Shown: piece by piece, positions 1 through 6,205 of the stretch
Layout of the letters: each line of letters begins with the position of its first letter
How positions within the stretch are numbered: the stretch's first letter is position 1
NCBI GenBank assembly: GCA_910578935.1
Contig: CAJTSM010000008.1
Span: forward strand, 64,705-128,704
Origin: an uncultured Oscillibacter sp.
Lineage (GTDB): Bacteria; Bacillota; Clostridia; Oscillospirales; Oscillospiraceae
Direction: 5' to 3'
DNA length: 64,000 nucleotides
The notes under the pieces: generated by a model
Database searches by the model: none
What the model was told of the DNA's origin: nothing
What the model saw: only the letters and a program-made list of their open reading frames with translations
Made by a program: the position numbers and the translations under genes

Positions 1-26
1 TTGGGGGGGAATTTATAAATTTTCTC

Positions 27-57
27 TTGACCTTCCCCCTGCTGGAAGGTATACCAT
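27..57 (+). promoter_or_regulatory. MerR-type promoter/operator
   Basis: A -35 TTGACC (27-32) and a -10 TACCAT (52-57) are separated by 19 bp, the over-long spacer typical of promoters activated by MerR-family proteins. The spacer region carries a perfect dyad, ACCTTCC (30-36) and GGAAGGT (44-50), 7 bp apart, as in known MerR, CueR and BmrR operators. It points toward the MerR gene that begins at 245, so autoregulation is the simplest inference. Confidence 0.7.
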
Positions 58-87
58 ATAGACAACGCAGATGAAAAAAGTACATGC

Positions 88-216
88 TTCTTTTCAGCCG
101 GTGAACCAACGATTCACCGGGCCGCAAAGCGCCTATGCGTTTCCTATGCAGTCAAACGCAAAAATCCACTTATGCGGCTTACGGCGCTGAAAAGAATCCT
201 GCCGATTCTTTTCAGC
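88..216. repeat. Structured leader with three successive hairpins
   Basis: Three inverted repeats lie between the MerR-type promoter and the regulator gene: CCGGTGAA/TTCACCGG (about 98-120), GCGTTT/AAACGC (about 137-160) and a 13-bp perfect stem beginning GCTGAAAAGAATC (186-216). The 11-mer TTCTTTTCAGC occurs at 88-98 and again at 206-216, with its inverse at 186-196. This suggests a discrete palindromic element or a structured 5' leader. No T-tract follows the last hairpin, so it is not a classical terminator. Confidence 0.45.
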
Positions 217-244
217 TGTGCCAACTATAAGAGCAGGAACCGAG

Positions 245-904
245 GTGAGCGACATAAAAATCAACGAAGTGGAAGCCTTGGTCGGCATCACCCGGAAGAA
301 TATTCGCTTTTATGAGGCGGAGGGCCTTCTGGCCCCCCGGCGAAACAGCGAAAACGGCTACCGGGACTACGGGGAGGCTGAGGTACGGACCCTGCTCCAG
401 ATCAAGCTGCTGCGGAAGCTGGGCGTATCCTTGGAGGAAATCCGAAAGATGCAAGGCGGCGTCCATACGGTGGGGGACGGCATGCGCCGCCACCTGGTCA
501 CTCTGGAGCGGGACCGGGAAAACCTGGAACAGGCCATCCGTCTTTGCGCCGGGCTGACGGACCGGCAGGAGCGGCTGGGGGACCTGGACGCCGGAAGTAT
601 TTTAAAAGAGATGGAGGCCATGGAGCAGAGCGGAGCCACCTTCCAAGACAAACAGCGGCGGGATGTGCGCATCCGCTATGTGGCCCCGGTGGTCATCACC
701 GTGGTAATGGTGCTGCTGATGGGCGGTATGGTGGGCCTGCTGCTGTGGCTTGTTGCCCTGAGCGCCTCCGATGCGCCCCCGGCCTTTATGCTGGCCGCTA
801 TGGCGCTGGTCCCCCTGGTCATCAGCGGCGGCGTGGTGCTGGCCATGGTCCAGCGAATCCGGGAAATCGGGAGAGGAGAGATCGACGATGCGAAAAACTA
901 CTAA
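245..904 (+). CDS. MerR-family regulator with C-terminal membrane segments
   Basis: This is a 219-residue transcription regulator. The N-terminal winged helix (about residues 1-70) carries the MerR signature, including the N-I-R-F-Y-E-A-E-G-L-L stretch, followed by a helical dimerisation region to about residue 115. The C-terminal third has two hydrophobic segments (about 144-170 and 178-203), so the protein is probably membrane-anchored. It ends in a short tail, QR-x-x-EI-x-x-GE-x3-A-x-x-Y, that recurs in two neighbouring small membrane proteins. I chose the GTG at 245 because AGGA at 235-238 sits 6 nt upstream; an in-frame GTG at 218 lacks a good site. The next gene overlaps its end by 17 nt. 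The ligand is unknown. Confidence 0.85.
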   Translation: MSDIKINEVEALVGITRKNIRFYEAEGLLAPRRNSENGYRDYGEAEVRTLLQIKLLRKLGVSLEEIRKMQGGVHTVGDGMRRHLVTLERDRENLEQAIRLCAGLTDRQERLGDLDAGSILKEMEAMEQSGATFQDKQRRDVRIRYVAPVVITVVMVLLMGGMVGLLLWLVALSASDAPPAFMLAAMALVPLVISGGVVLAMVQRIREIGRGEIDDAKNY

Positions 905-1142
905 AAAGAAGATTGCCCCCGTTATCATCACGGCAGGCGTACTGCTGTATATGGTTCCCTTGATTGGAATCTCCCTTTTGGCCATGGGCGGCCTGGCGGG
1001 AGAAGGGGAGTCCGGTGTGACGCTGATCCTGCTGACTTACGCCGTCTTGGGCGGCGCAGTGGCCATCGGGATCGTCAAGGCCCTGCTCCAGCGGCTGGAT
1101 GAGATCGACAGCGGAGAGGAAGAGGAGGCCAGCCAATACTAG
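888..1142 (+). CDS. Small two-TM membrane protein with GE-tail
   Basis: This 84-residue protein has two predicted membrane helices (about residues 8-32 and 42-63) and ends in QRLDEI..GE...A..Y, the tail motif also seen in the upstream MerR protein and in the product at 2279. The start ATG at 888 lies inside the end of the MerR gene and follows AGGAG at about 873-877, so the two genes are translationally coupled. I do not recognise a named family. The context suggests a partner or target of the membrane-bound MerR regulator. Confidence 0.7.
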   Translation: MRKTTKKKIAPVIITAGVLLYMVPLIGISLLAMGGLAGEGESGVTLILLTYAVLGGAVAIGIVKALLQRLDEIDSGEEEEASQY

Positions 1143-1310
1143 GCCTTGTTTGAAACCTGTCAAAACACCCAAACAGCGGATCTTTTCCCGCCGGCCTACG
1201 TTAAGTTATCTTGCCGGGCGGCGGCCTGCCTGGGAAAATCTGCCTTGATTGACGGAAGCGTCTCTCGCCACTGGGCATTCCGCCAATGTTCAAACCAAGC
1301 CTAACGGCAT

Positions 1311-1338
1311 AATAAAGCGGGACGCAGCCGCGTCCCGC
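1311..1338 (-). terminator. Intrinsic terminator of the PilZ gene
   Basis: A perfect 9-bp stem GCGGGACGC/GCGTCCCGC with a 4-nt loop (1317-1338) is followed, reading on the minus strand, by TTTATT. It lies 21 nt after the stop codon of the minus-strand PilZ gene. The 1143-1310 interval shows no convincing gene. Confidence 0.75.
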
Positions 1339-1358
1339 CAGGGTTTCAAATGTCCAAA

Positions 1359-2099
1359 TCACCAATGCCCTCTCTCAGAGCGCACGTGCTCCCGCCGGTT
1401 TCCCAGCTGAATGTTGAAGAGCATCTTCGTCAGGGCTTCCGTCTCCTCCTTCTTCAGCTGGGCAAAGAGAATGCCGCAGCGGAATCCGTTGGGTCCGCAG
1501 TCGTTCACCCGGATTACTTCGCCCACAAAGTCCATGGCCACGTATTCATCCAGCTTCACCTTGAGGTGCAGAACTTCCCCCTCCCCATGGAGATACTCCG
1601 ACTGGATGCAGCAGCCTTCGGTACTGATATCTACCAGGGTGCAGTTTTCCGGACGCTCCATGCGCTCATCGTTCAGGTAATAAATCGAAATGGGGGCGTT
1701 AATCGCCAGGCGGAAGTTTCTCCGGTTATTGTCGCGGACCTCCGGCTCCAGTTCCTTCAGCTTGATGGTAGTCCGGGTGGACTCCACCACCTTGGCCCGC
1801 AGGTAGAACTGCGTCATCGAGTTGTCGCAGCCCCGGATAAAGAGCGTGCTCCCAATTTCGCTGATTTTAAAGGACAAGGAACCGGGTTTCCGGCCTATGG
1901 TCAATTCCTGACCCTTAAACTCGGTAATCACACCGGAGTTCAGCGGCTGTCCGGACTCCTCCATAACTTCGACGGGCATACCCAGGTTTAGATTCGGCAG
2001 TTCCGGCGTCTGATCCGCCTTTACCGCCGCTTCTTCCACTCCCGCCGCTATGGCGTTCTCAAAGTCCCGATTCCGGCTGAAAAAAGAAAAGATACCCAT
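1359..2099 (-). CDS. PilZ domain protein, YcgR-like (c-di-GMP effector)
   Basis: This 246-residue protein has an N-terminal YcgR-like beta domain (about residues 35-120) and a C-terminal PilZ domain (about 125-230). The c-di-GMP-binding signature is visible: an R-R-N-F-R arginine cluster at about 127-131 and D-I-S-T-E-G about 33 residues later, matching R-x3-R and (D/N)-x-S-x-x-G. YcgR-type proteins bind c-di-GMP and slow flagellar motors or control exopolysaccharide. No flagellar genes are in this window, so the output is unknown. It is transcribed alone, opposite to its neighbours, and has its own terminator. Confidence 0.88.
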   Translation of the reverse strand: MGIFSFFSRNRDFENAIAAGVEEAAVKADQTPELPNLNLGMPVEVMEESGQPLNSGVITEFKGQELTIGRKPGSLSFKISEIGSTLFIRGCDNSMTQFYLRAKVVESTRTTIKLKELEPEVRDNNRRNFRLAINAPISIYYLNDERMERPENCTLVDISTEGCCIQSEYLHGEGEVLHLKVKLDEYVAMDFVGEVIRVNDCGPNGFRCGILFAQLKKEETEALTKMLFNIQLGNRREHVRSERGHW

Positions 2100-2278
2100 A
2101 CCGCACCACCTGTATCAAATATTAACAAAACCCTTTCGCTTTGAAGCAGTCGATGAGATTGCCGCTTACTGGGCATTATAACATAAAACCTTTCCCACCG
2201 CAAGCCCCCCTGTTTTTGTGGGAACACAACGGCGGGGGAATTTCATTCCCCTGTCATTATATGAAAGGAGGGACCGGC

Positions 2279-2542
2279 GTGACGGTTCCCATGGAAGCCA
2301 AAAAGCGCCGCCAGCGGCGGCAGGCTGTGTTTGGCATTTTAACGTTCGCCCTGTTTCAGGGGGCCTGCGCGGCCGTGTTTGCCGCGCTGTGCCTGATTCC
2401 GGACCTGCCCAGGTGGGTGTTCTGGCTCTTCGCCGCCCTGGCGGGCGTGTGCGGACTGCTGATCATCCCCGCCCTGGTGGTGTTAAAACAACGTTTCAAA
2501 GAAATTGAAGGAGGAGAATCTGATGCTGCTGCTGAATATTGA
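2279..2542 (+). CDS. Small two-TM membrane protein with GE-tail (second copy)
   Basis: An 87-residue protein with a basic N-terminus and two hydrophobic helices (about residues 16-38 and 42-66). Its last 17 residues fit the QR-x-x-EI-x-x-GE-x3-A-x-x-Y tail shared with the MerR protein at 245 and the small protein at 888. I chose the GTG at 2279 because a strong AAAGGAGGG (2264-2272) lies 6 nt upstream. The following ybjQ-type gene begins inside its last codons. No family name is recognised. Confidence 0.7.
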   Translation: MTVPMEAKKRRQRRQAVFGILTFALFQGACAAVFAALCLIPDLPRWVFWLFAALAGVCGLLIIPALVVLKQRFKEIEGGESDAAAEY

Positions 2543-2834
2543 CCATATTCCCGGAAAGGAAATTGAGGCCCTTGGTATTGTGAAAGGAACGGTGGTCCAG
2601 TCCAAAAACTTTGGAAAAGATTTCATGGCCGGTATGAAAACCCTGGTGGGCGGAGAGATCGTGGGCTATACCGAGATGCTCAATGAGGCCCGCCAAATCG
2701 CCACGAAGCGCATGGTGGATGAGGCCACAGCCATAGGGGCCGACGCGGTGGTCAACGTCCGCTACGGTTCGTCTTCCGTCATGCAGGGAGCCGCTGAGGT
2801 GGTGGCTTACGGCACGGCGGTAAAGCTGAAGTAA
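2523..2834 (+). CDS. YbjQ/UPF0145 family protein
   Basis: This 103-residue protein matches the YbjQ/UPF0145 (DUF74) heavy-metal-binding-domain family over its whole length. It has the typical start (a few hydrophobic residues, then I-P-G-K-E-I), the central G-G-E-I-x-x-Y-T and the later A-x-x-x-G-A-D-A-V-V-N-V-R-Y segment. Members form pentamers and their cellular role is unclear. The ATG at 2523 follows GGAGGAG at 2509-2515 and overlaps the previous gene by 20 nt. The stop TAA overlaps the next ATG by one base, so this is a tightly coupled cluster. Confidence 0.88.
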   Translation: MLLLNIDHIPGKEIEALGIVKGTVVQSKNFGKDFMAGMKTLVGGEIVGYTEMLNEARQIATKRMVDEATAIGADAVVNVRYGSSSVMQGAAEVVAYGTAVKLK

Positions 2835-3544
2835 TGCGGGCCGCCTTTCTGGCCCACAGCGGCTTTCTGGTGGAGGCGGACTCCGCCGCGCTGCTGTTCG
2901 ACTGGTGGAAGGGGGAACTCCCGGCGGTAAAGCCGGGAGTCCCCCTGTACGTCTTCGCCAGCCACATACATCCGGATCACTTCGATCCCAGGATCTTCTC
3001 CCTGGACGACGGGAGCCGGGAGGTGCGGTTCATCCTGGGTCACGACATCAAGCTCAGCCCCCGGAACCTGGCGCGCTGGGGCGTGTCCCCGGGAACAGCG
3101 GAGAAATGCCGCTGTCTCCGGGGCGGGGAGACGCTGGAGCTGCCCCGCGCCGGAGTGGAAGCCCTGCCCTCCACCGATGAGGGGGAGGCGTTCCTGGTCA
3201 CCGTGGACGGCCAAACCGTCTTTCATGCCGGGGACCTGAACTGGTGGCACTGGGAGGAAGAGGACAACGCCTGGAACCGGAATATGGAAGTGAACTTTAA
3301 AACGTACACGGAGGCCCTCCGGGGCAGGAACATCGGCCTGGCCATGCTGCCCCTGGACCCCCGGCTGGGAGAGGCGGGCTTTTGGGGCCCGGCGTATTTC
3401 CTCGAAACAGCGGAGATTCAACGCTTCCTGCCCATGCACCAGTGGGGGGATTTCGGATTTACCAGGAAATTTCTGGAAAAGTATCCCGCCTTTACAGGCC
3501 GCGCCGTGCCGGTGGAACGGACGGGGCAGACCTTCGAATTCTGA
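2834..3544 (+). CDS. MBL-fold metallo-hydrolase
   Basis: A 236-residue metallo-beta-lactamase-fold hydrolase. The metal-binding signature is visible as S-H-I-H-P-D-H-F-D (about residues 43-51), with a later H-A-G-D-L-N segment (about 131-136) supplying further ligands. The start overlaps the ybjQ stop (TAATG), so translation is coupled. The substrate cannot be deduced. An intrinsic terminator follows at 3554. Confidence 0.85.
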   Translation: MRAAFLAHSGFLVEADSAALLFDWWKGELPAVKPGVPLYVFASHIHPDHFDPRIFSLDDGSREVRFILGHDIKLSPRNLARWGVSPGTAEKCRCLRGGETLELPRAGVEALPSTDEGEAFLVTVDGQTVFHAGDLNWWHWEEEDNAWNRNMEVNFKTYTEALRGRNIGLAMLPLDPRLGEAGFWGPAYFLETAEIQRFLPMHQWGDFGFTRKFLEKYPAFTGRAVPVERTGQTFEF

Positions 3545-3553
3545 CAAGGGAAA

Positions 3554-3592
3554 GCCCCTCCGGGAAAATTCTCCCGGAGGGGCCCGCTTTTT
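3554..3592. terminator. Intrinsic terminator between convergent genes
   Basis: A 12-bp stem GCCCCTCCGGGA/TCCCGGAGGGGC with a 6-nt loop is followed by CTTTTT on the plus strand. It sits between the converging hydrolase and cytidine deaminase genes. The minus-strand tract is weaker. Confidence 0.8.
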
Positions 3593-3597
3593 GCCTC

Positions 3598-3999
3598 TTA
3601 CTCCTCTTTCAGCAAGTACTTCGGGCCGAAGCCGTGGGGCAGCAGCTCCCGGAGGGTCCGGGCCAGCTCCTCCCCCTTGCCGTTGAGGCTGATCACCTCC
3701 ATGTCCGGGGCAAACTCGTAGAGCACTTGGCGGCAGACGGCGCAGGGGACGCAGAAGTCCTCGCACCTCCCCGCCACTGCAATGCGGACAAAGTCCCGGT
3801 GCCCTTCGCTGACGGCCTTGCCCACGGCCACCCGCTCGGCGCAGAGGGTGGGGGAATAGGCGGCGTTCTCAATGTTGCAGCCGGTGAAAACCGTGCCGTC
3901 GGAGCACTCCAGGGCCGCGCCCACGGGGAAGTGGGAATAGGGGCAGTAGGACCGCTCCGTCATGGAAACGGCCAGGGCTTTCAGTTCTTCTCTTGTCAT
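3598..3999 (-). CDS. cdd: Cytidine deaminase
   Basis: A 133-residue cytidine deaminase, which hydrolyses cytidine and deoxycytidine to uridines in pyrimidine salvage. The zinc and catalytic motifs are clear: T-L-C-A-E-R (Cys ligand and catalytic Glu) at about residues 50-55 and P-C-A-V-C-R-Q at about 83-89. Length and motif spacing match the small tetrameric Bacillus-type enzyme, in which Cys replaces His as the first zinc ligand. It lies 16 nt downstream of the lipoprotein gene, probably in the same transcript. Confidence 0.95.
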   Translation of the reverse strand: MTREELKALAVSMTERSYCPYSHFPVGAALECSDGTVFTGCNIENAAYSPTLCAERVAVGKAVSEGHRDFVRIAVAGRCEDFCVPCAVCRQVLYEFAPDMEVISLNGKGEELARTLRELLPHGFGPKYLLKEE

Positions 4000-4015
4000 G
4001 GCAAAAACTCCTTTC

Positions 4016-5218
4016 TCACTCCTCCGCCCAGCTTACCTCCCTCTGGGGGCGGACGGTTAAGTCTATGATATCCTTGGCGTCGTAGAATTGGAGATAGCGG
4101 TCCCGGGAGTGGCGGAGGGTGGTGCCGTCCGGGTGGAGCCGGTCGCAGATGACGGCGCTGATGTCCTTTTTTATAAAGCTGAAGCTCTCCACCCCCACGG
4201 AACAGAAAATCCGGAAGCCCTGTTCCTGTAAGTACCGGAAGGCGGGGCCCGTCATGGTCCAGTCGTTGCCGTCGGGGCGCTCGCCGTGGGGATAGAACAA
4301 AATCGCCGTCTCCCCCACCAGACTGCCCACCTCGTCCAGCCAGCGCTGGGTATCCGCCTGAATGCGGGTCATGTTCCCGTCCCCCAGGCGGATATGGCCC
4401 CAGGTGTGGCTGCCAAACGTCCAGCCGGTGCGGCGGAGCTCCTCTACAATGGGGGCCGCGGCTTCCCGCTCCTTCTGGCGGTTCGCCTCCTTGGCGTCGT
4501 CCCACTCCTTGGTGTCCCTCTGGGTGCGGTAACCCAAAATCCCCTCGTAACCCGTCAGGCTCAGACAGCCCTTGGCCCCGAAGGGGGAGAAATCCGGGTG
4601 CTCTTCCACAAATTTGTCCAGGATGGGAATGGCGTCCAGGTCCCGGCTTACCACCTCATTCCCCTCCGGGTCCAGCCCCCAGGAGGCGATTTTCAGGTCC
4701 TCTCCTATGACGAGCTTGTGGGCAAAGCCGTTTTCCAGCATGTAGGGGTAGTAATTCGTGTCGTCATAGCTGAGGACCAGGGGCTTTTTCCCCTCGGGGA
4801 GATACAGGGTATTCCGGACCATTTTCGGGCCCTCCCCCCCCTCCTCCTCCCTCCAGACGCTGCCCAAGTCCACCAGGACATAGCCCTTATCATAGACGCT
4901 CTGGAGGATTTTGTTGTACTCGTCCACGGTGACCATGAAATCGTCCAGGCCGTTGGCCTGGCTGTCGCCGTCAAAGGCCAGCTCCGGATAGGCGATGACG
5001 GGATGAAAAAACAGATGCTCCACCACCCCCGTCCAGGGGACATAGCCCTCCCGCTCCTCCGTGGGGTCCCTGATCTCATAGGGCTGGCGCACCGGGGCGG
5101 GGGGCGGCTCCGGCTCCTGAATCTCCGGCTGGGGCGGGGGCGGCTCCTCCGCGGGCGGAGGCGCGGGGGCGCAGGCGGTCAGGAGGAGGAGCAATCCAAA
5201 GATGAGCAATCGGCGCAT
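4016..5218 (-). CDS. Polysaccharide deacetylase-like lipoprotein
   Basis: A 400-residue secreted lipoprotein. The N-terminus is a short lipoprotein signal ending in L-T-A-C (lipid Cys 16), followed by a proline/glutamate-rich linker of about 35 residues. The catalytic half shows NodB-like features: an S-Y-D-D-T segment, H-T-W-G-H (metal His pair) and a later F-Y-P-H-G-E segment. Such enzymes remove N-acetyl groups from cell-wall or exopolysaccharide. The motifs are divergent from classical chitooligosaccharide deacetylases, so the substrate is uncertain. I chose the ATG at 5218 because it begins the lipoprotein signal. Confidence 0.8.
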   Translation of the reverse strand: MRRLLIFGLLLLLTACAPAPPPAEEPPPPQPEIQEPEPPPAPVRQPYEIRDPTEEREGYVPWTGVVEHLFFHPVIAYPELAFDGDSQANGLDDFMVTVDEYNKILQSVYDKGYVLVDLGSVWREEEGGEGPKMVRNTLYLPEGKKPLVLSYDDTNYYPYMLENGFAHKLVIGEDLKIASWGLDPEGNEVVSRDLDAIPILDKFVEEHPDFSPFGAKGCLSLTGYEGILGYRTQRDTKEWDDAKEANRQKEREAAAPIVEELRRTGWTFGSHTWGHIRLGDGNMTRIQADTQRWLDEVGSLVGETAILFYPHGERPDGNDWTMTGPAFRYLQEQGFRIFCSVGVESFSFIKKDISAVICDRLHPDGTTLRHSRDRYLQFYDAKDIIDLTVRPQREVSWAEE

Positions 5219-5343
5219 GGCGTCGGTTCCTTTCTGTCGAAAAATCTGTGAGTTTAGTATAGCAGATTTTCCGCCGGAAAGGTGTAACAATTTTATGACA
5301 GATTCTTGGCGGATTTTCCGGCGCCGGCCCGCGGGGGAAACCG

Positions 5344-5422
5344 GTAGGGGCCGCCCCCTTGGGCGGCCCGGCGTGAGGCCCGATCCTTGTACCGGCGGGC
5401 CGCCGGGGGCGGCGGCCCCTAC
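5344..5422. repeat. 79-bp palindromic element with 12-bp inverted ends
   Basis: The ends GTAGGGGCCGCC (5344-5355) and GGCGGCCCCTAC (5411-5422) are perfect inverted repeats. Inside are two further GC-rich hairpins (GGGCCGCCC/GGGCGGCCC and a GGCGGGCCGCC/GGCGGCGGCCC-like pair). The composition and nested palindromes resemble a mobile REP/MITE-type intergenic element. No second copy was noticed in this window. The 5219-5343 flank holds no gene. Confidence 0.55.
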
Positions 5423-5443
5423 ACAATGGCCCTGTTATAAAAT

Positions 5444-5629
5444 GCGCAGCTGGACACTTCTGCGCGGAAGGGGTACGGGCTGTATGATACGCATGTTCCC
5501 TGCCTGCGGCGTAGTTTGAGCGGGGGGCAGTCGATGCAGGGCCTGTCCGGCCCTCCTCGCTGCCGCTAACCTGGCGTTAGCGGGGAACAAAAACCCCCGG
5601 AGAGAACCTGCCTCTCCGGGGGTTTGTTT
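5444..5629 (+). ncRNA. Candidate structured non-coding RNA with terminator
   Basis: No reading frame explains this stretch, yet it is rich in stems: GCGCAG/CTGCGC (5444-5465), a closing helix TGTTCCC (5494-5500) with GGGAACA (5583-5589), and inside it CTGCC/GGCAG (5500-5530), AGGGCC/GGCCCT (5538-5554) and CCGCTAAC/GTTAGCGG (5563-5583). A 14-bp terminator stem follows at once. An extended -10, TGTTATAAA, lies at 5433-5441 without a clear -35. The arrangement suggests a free-standing plus-strand RNA of about 185 nt between minus-strand genes; a 6S-like or unknown class is possible. Sequence alone does not prove transcription. Confidence 0.4.
5586..5629. terminator. Bidirectional intrinsic terminator
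   Basis: A perfect 14-bp stem AAACCCCCGGAGAG/CTCTCCGGGGGTTT (5591-5625) has T-rich runs on both sides (TTTGTTT on plus, TTTTTGTT on minus). On the minus strand it would end the spoVAE transcript; on the plus strand it would end the candidate RNA. Confidence 0.8.
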
Positions 5630-5718
5630 CGCTGTGTGCGCTCATGCCGCTCTCGTTTCATTCGCCTCTTACGGCTTCCCCAGTATACCGCACCCGCCCG
5701 GAAAAGGCAGCGGCTCTT

Positions 5719-6075
5719 TCACCGCTTGGCGCTGGGCTTGAACACGGCGGCCATCACCGCGGCGAAGAACACCGCCGCCGCGACGCCGCCCGCTGCCGCC
5801 GTCAGCCCCCCGGTGAGGACCCCCAGCCAGCCGTCCACATCCACGGCCTTGCGGACCCCCTTGGCCAGCAGATGGCCAAAGCCCGTCAGCGGCACCGCCG
5901 CCCCCGCGCCGCCCCACTGGGCCAGAGGCTCGTACAGCCCCACGGCGCTGAGAATTACCCCCGCCACCACGTAGCCCGTCAGAATCCGGGCCGGGGTCAG
6001 CTGGGTCTTGTCGATCAGGATCTGCCCGATGGCGCACAGCACGCCGCCGCAGAGAAACGCGTTGAGATAATCCAT
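5719..6075 (-). CDS. spoVAE: Stage V sporulation protein AE
   Basis: A 118-residue integral membrane protein matching SpoVAE/SpoVAEb, with about four hydrophobic segments, the typical I-D-K-T-x-L-T-P-A-R-I motif near residue 22 and the V-P-L-T-G-F-G segment near residue 61. SpoVA proteins form the channel that moves dipicolinate into the developing spore and out at germination. It normally sits beside spoVAC and spoVAD, but neither adjoins it here. In this family the forespore sigma factor sigma-G usually drives expression; no such promoter was located. Confidence 0.88.
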   Translation of the reverse strand: MDYLNAFLCGGVLCAIGQILIDKTQLTPARILTGYVVAGVILSAVGLYEPLAQWGGAGAAVPLTGFGHLLAKGVRKAVDVDGWLGVLTGGLTAAAGGVAAAVFFAAVMAAVFKPSAKR

Positions 6076-6127
6076 GTGAAAACCTCCCTTTGCCGGTAGG
6101 GTTTCCCGGAGTCGGGAAGTTTATGCG

Positions 6128-6160
6128 AAAAAAGGCCCCCGGACAAAAGTCCGGGGGCCT
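6128..6160 (-). terminator. Intrinsic terminator of the S-layer gene
   Basis: On the minus strand the stem GGCCCCCGGAC/GTCCGGGGGCC with a 4-nt loop is followed by six T residues (6128-6133). It lies about 45 nt after the stop of the large S-layer gene. Confidence 0.88.
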
Positions 6161-6205
6161 CACGTTCATGCCGTTATGACTCGCAGCCCAAGTCTCAAGC
6201 ACGAA

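Noticed and set aside
71..190. A 39-codon frame in the MerR leader
   Set aside because: It has no ribosome-binding site and its sequence is largely hairpin repeats; a leader or repeat explains it better.
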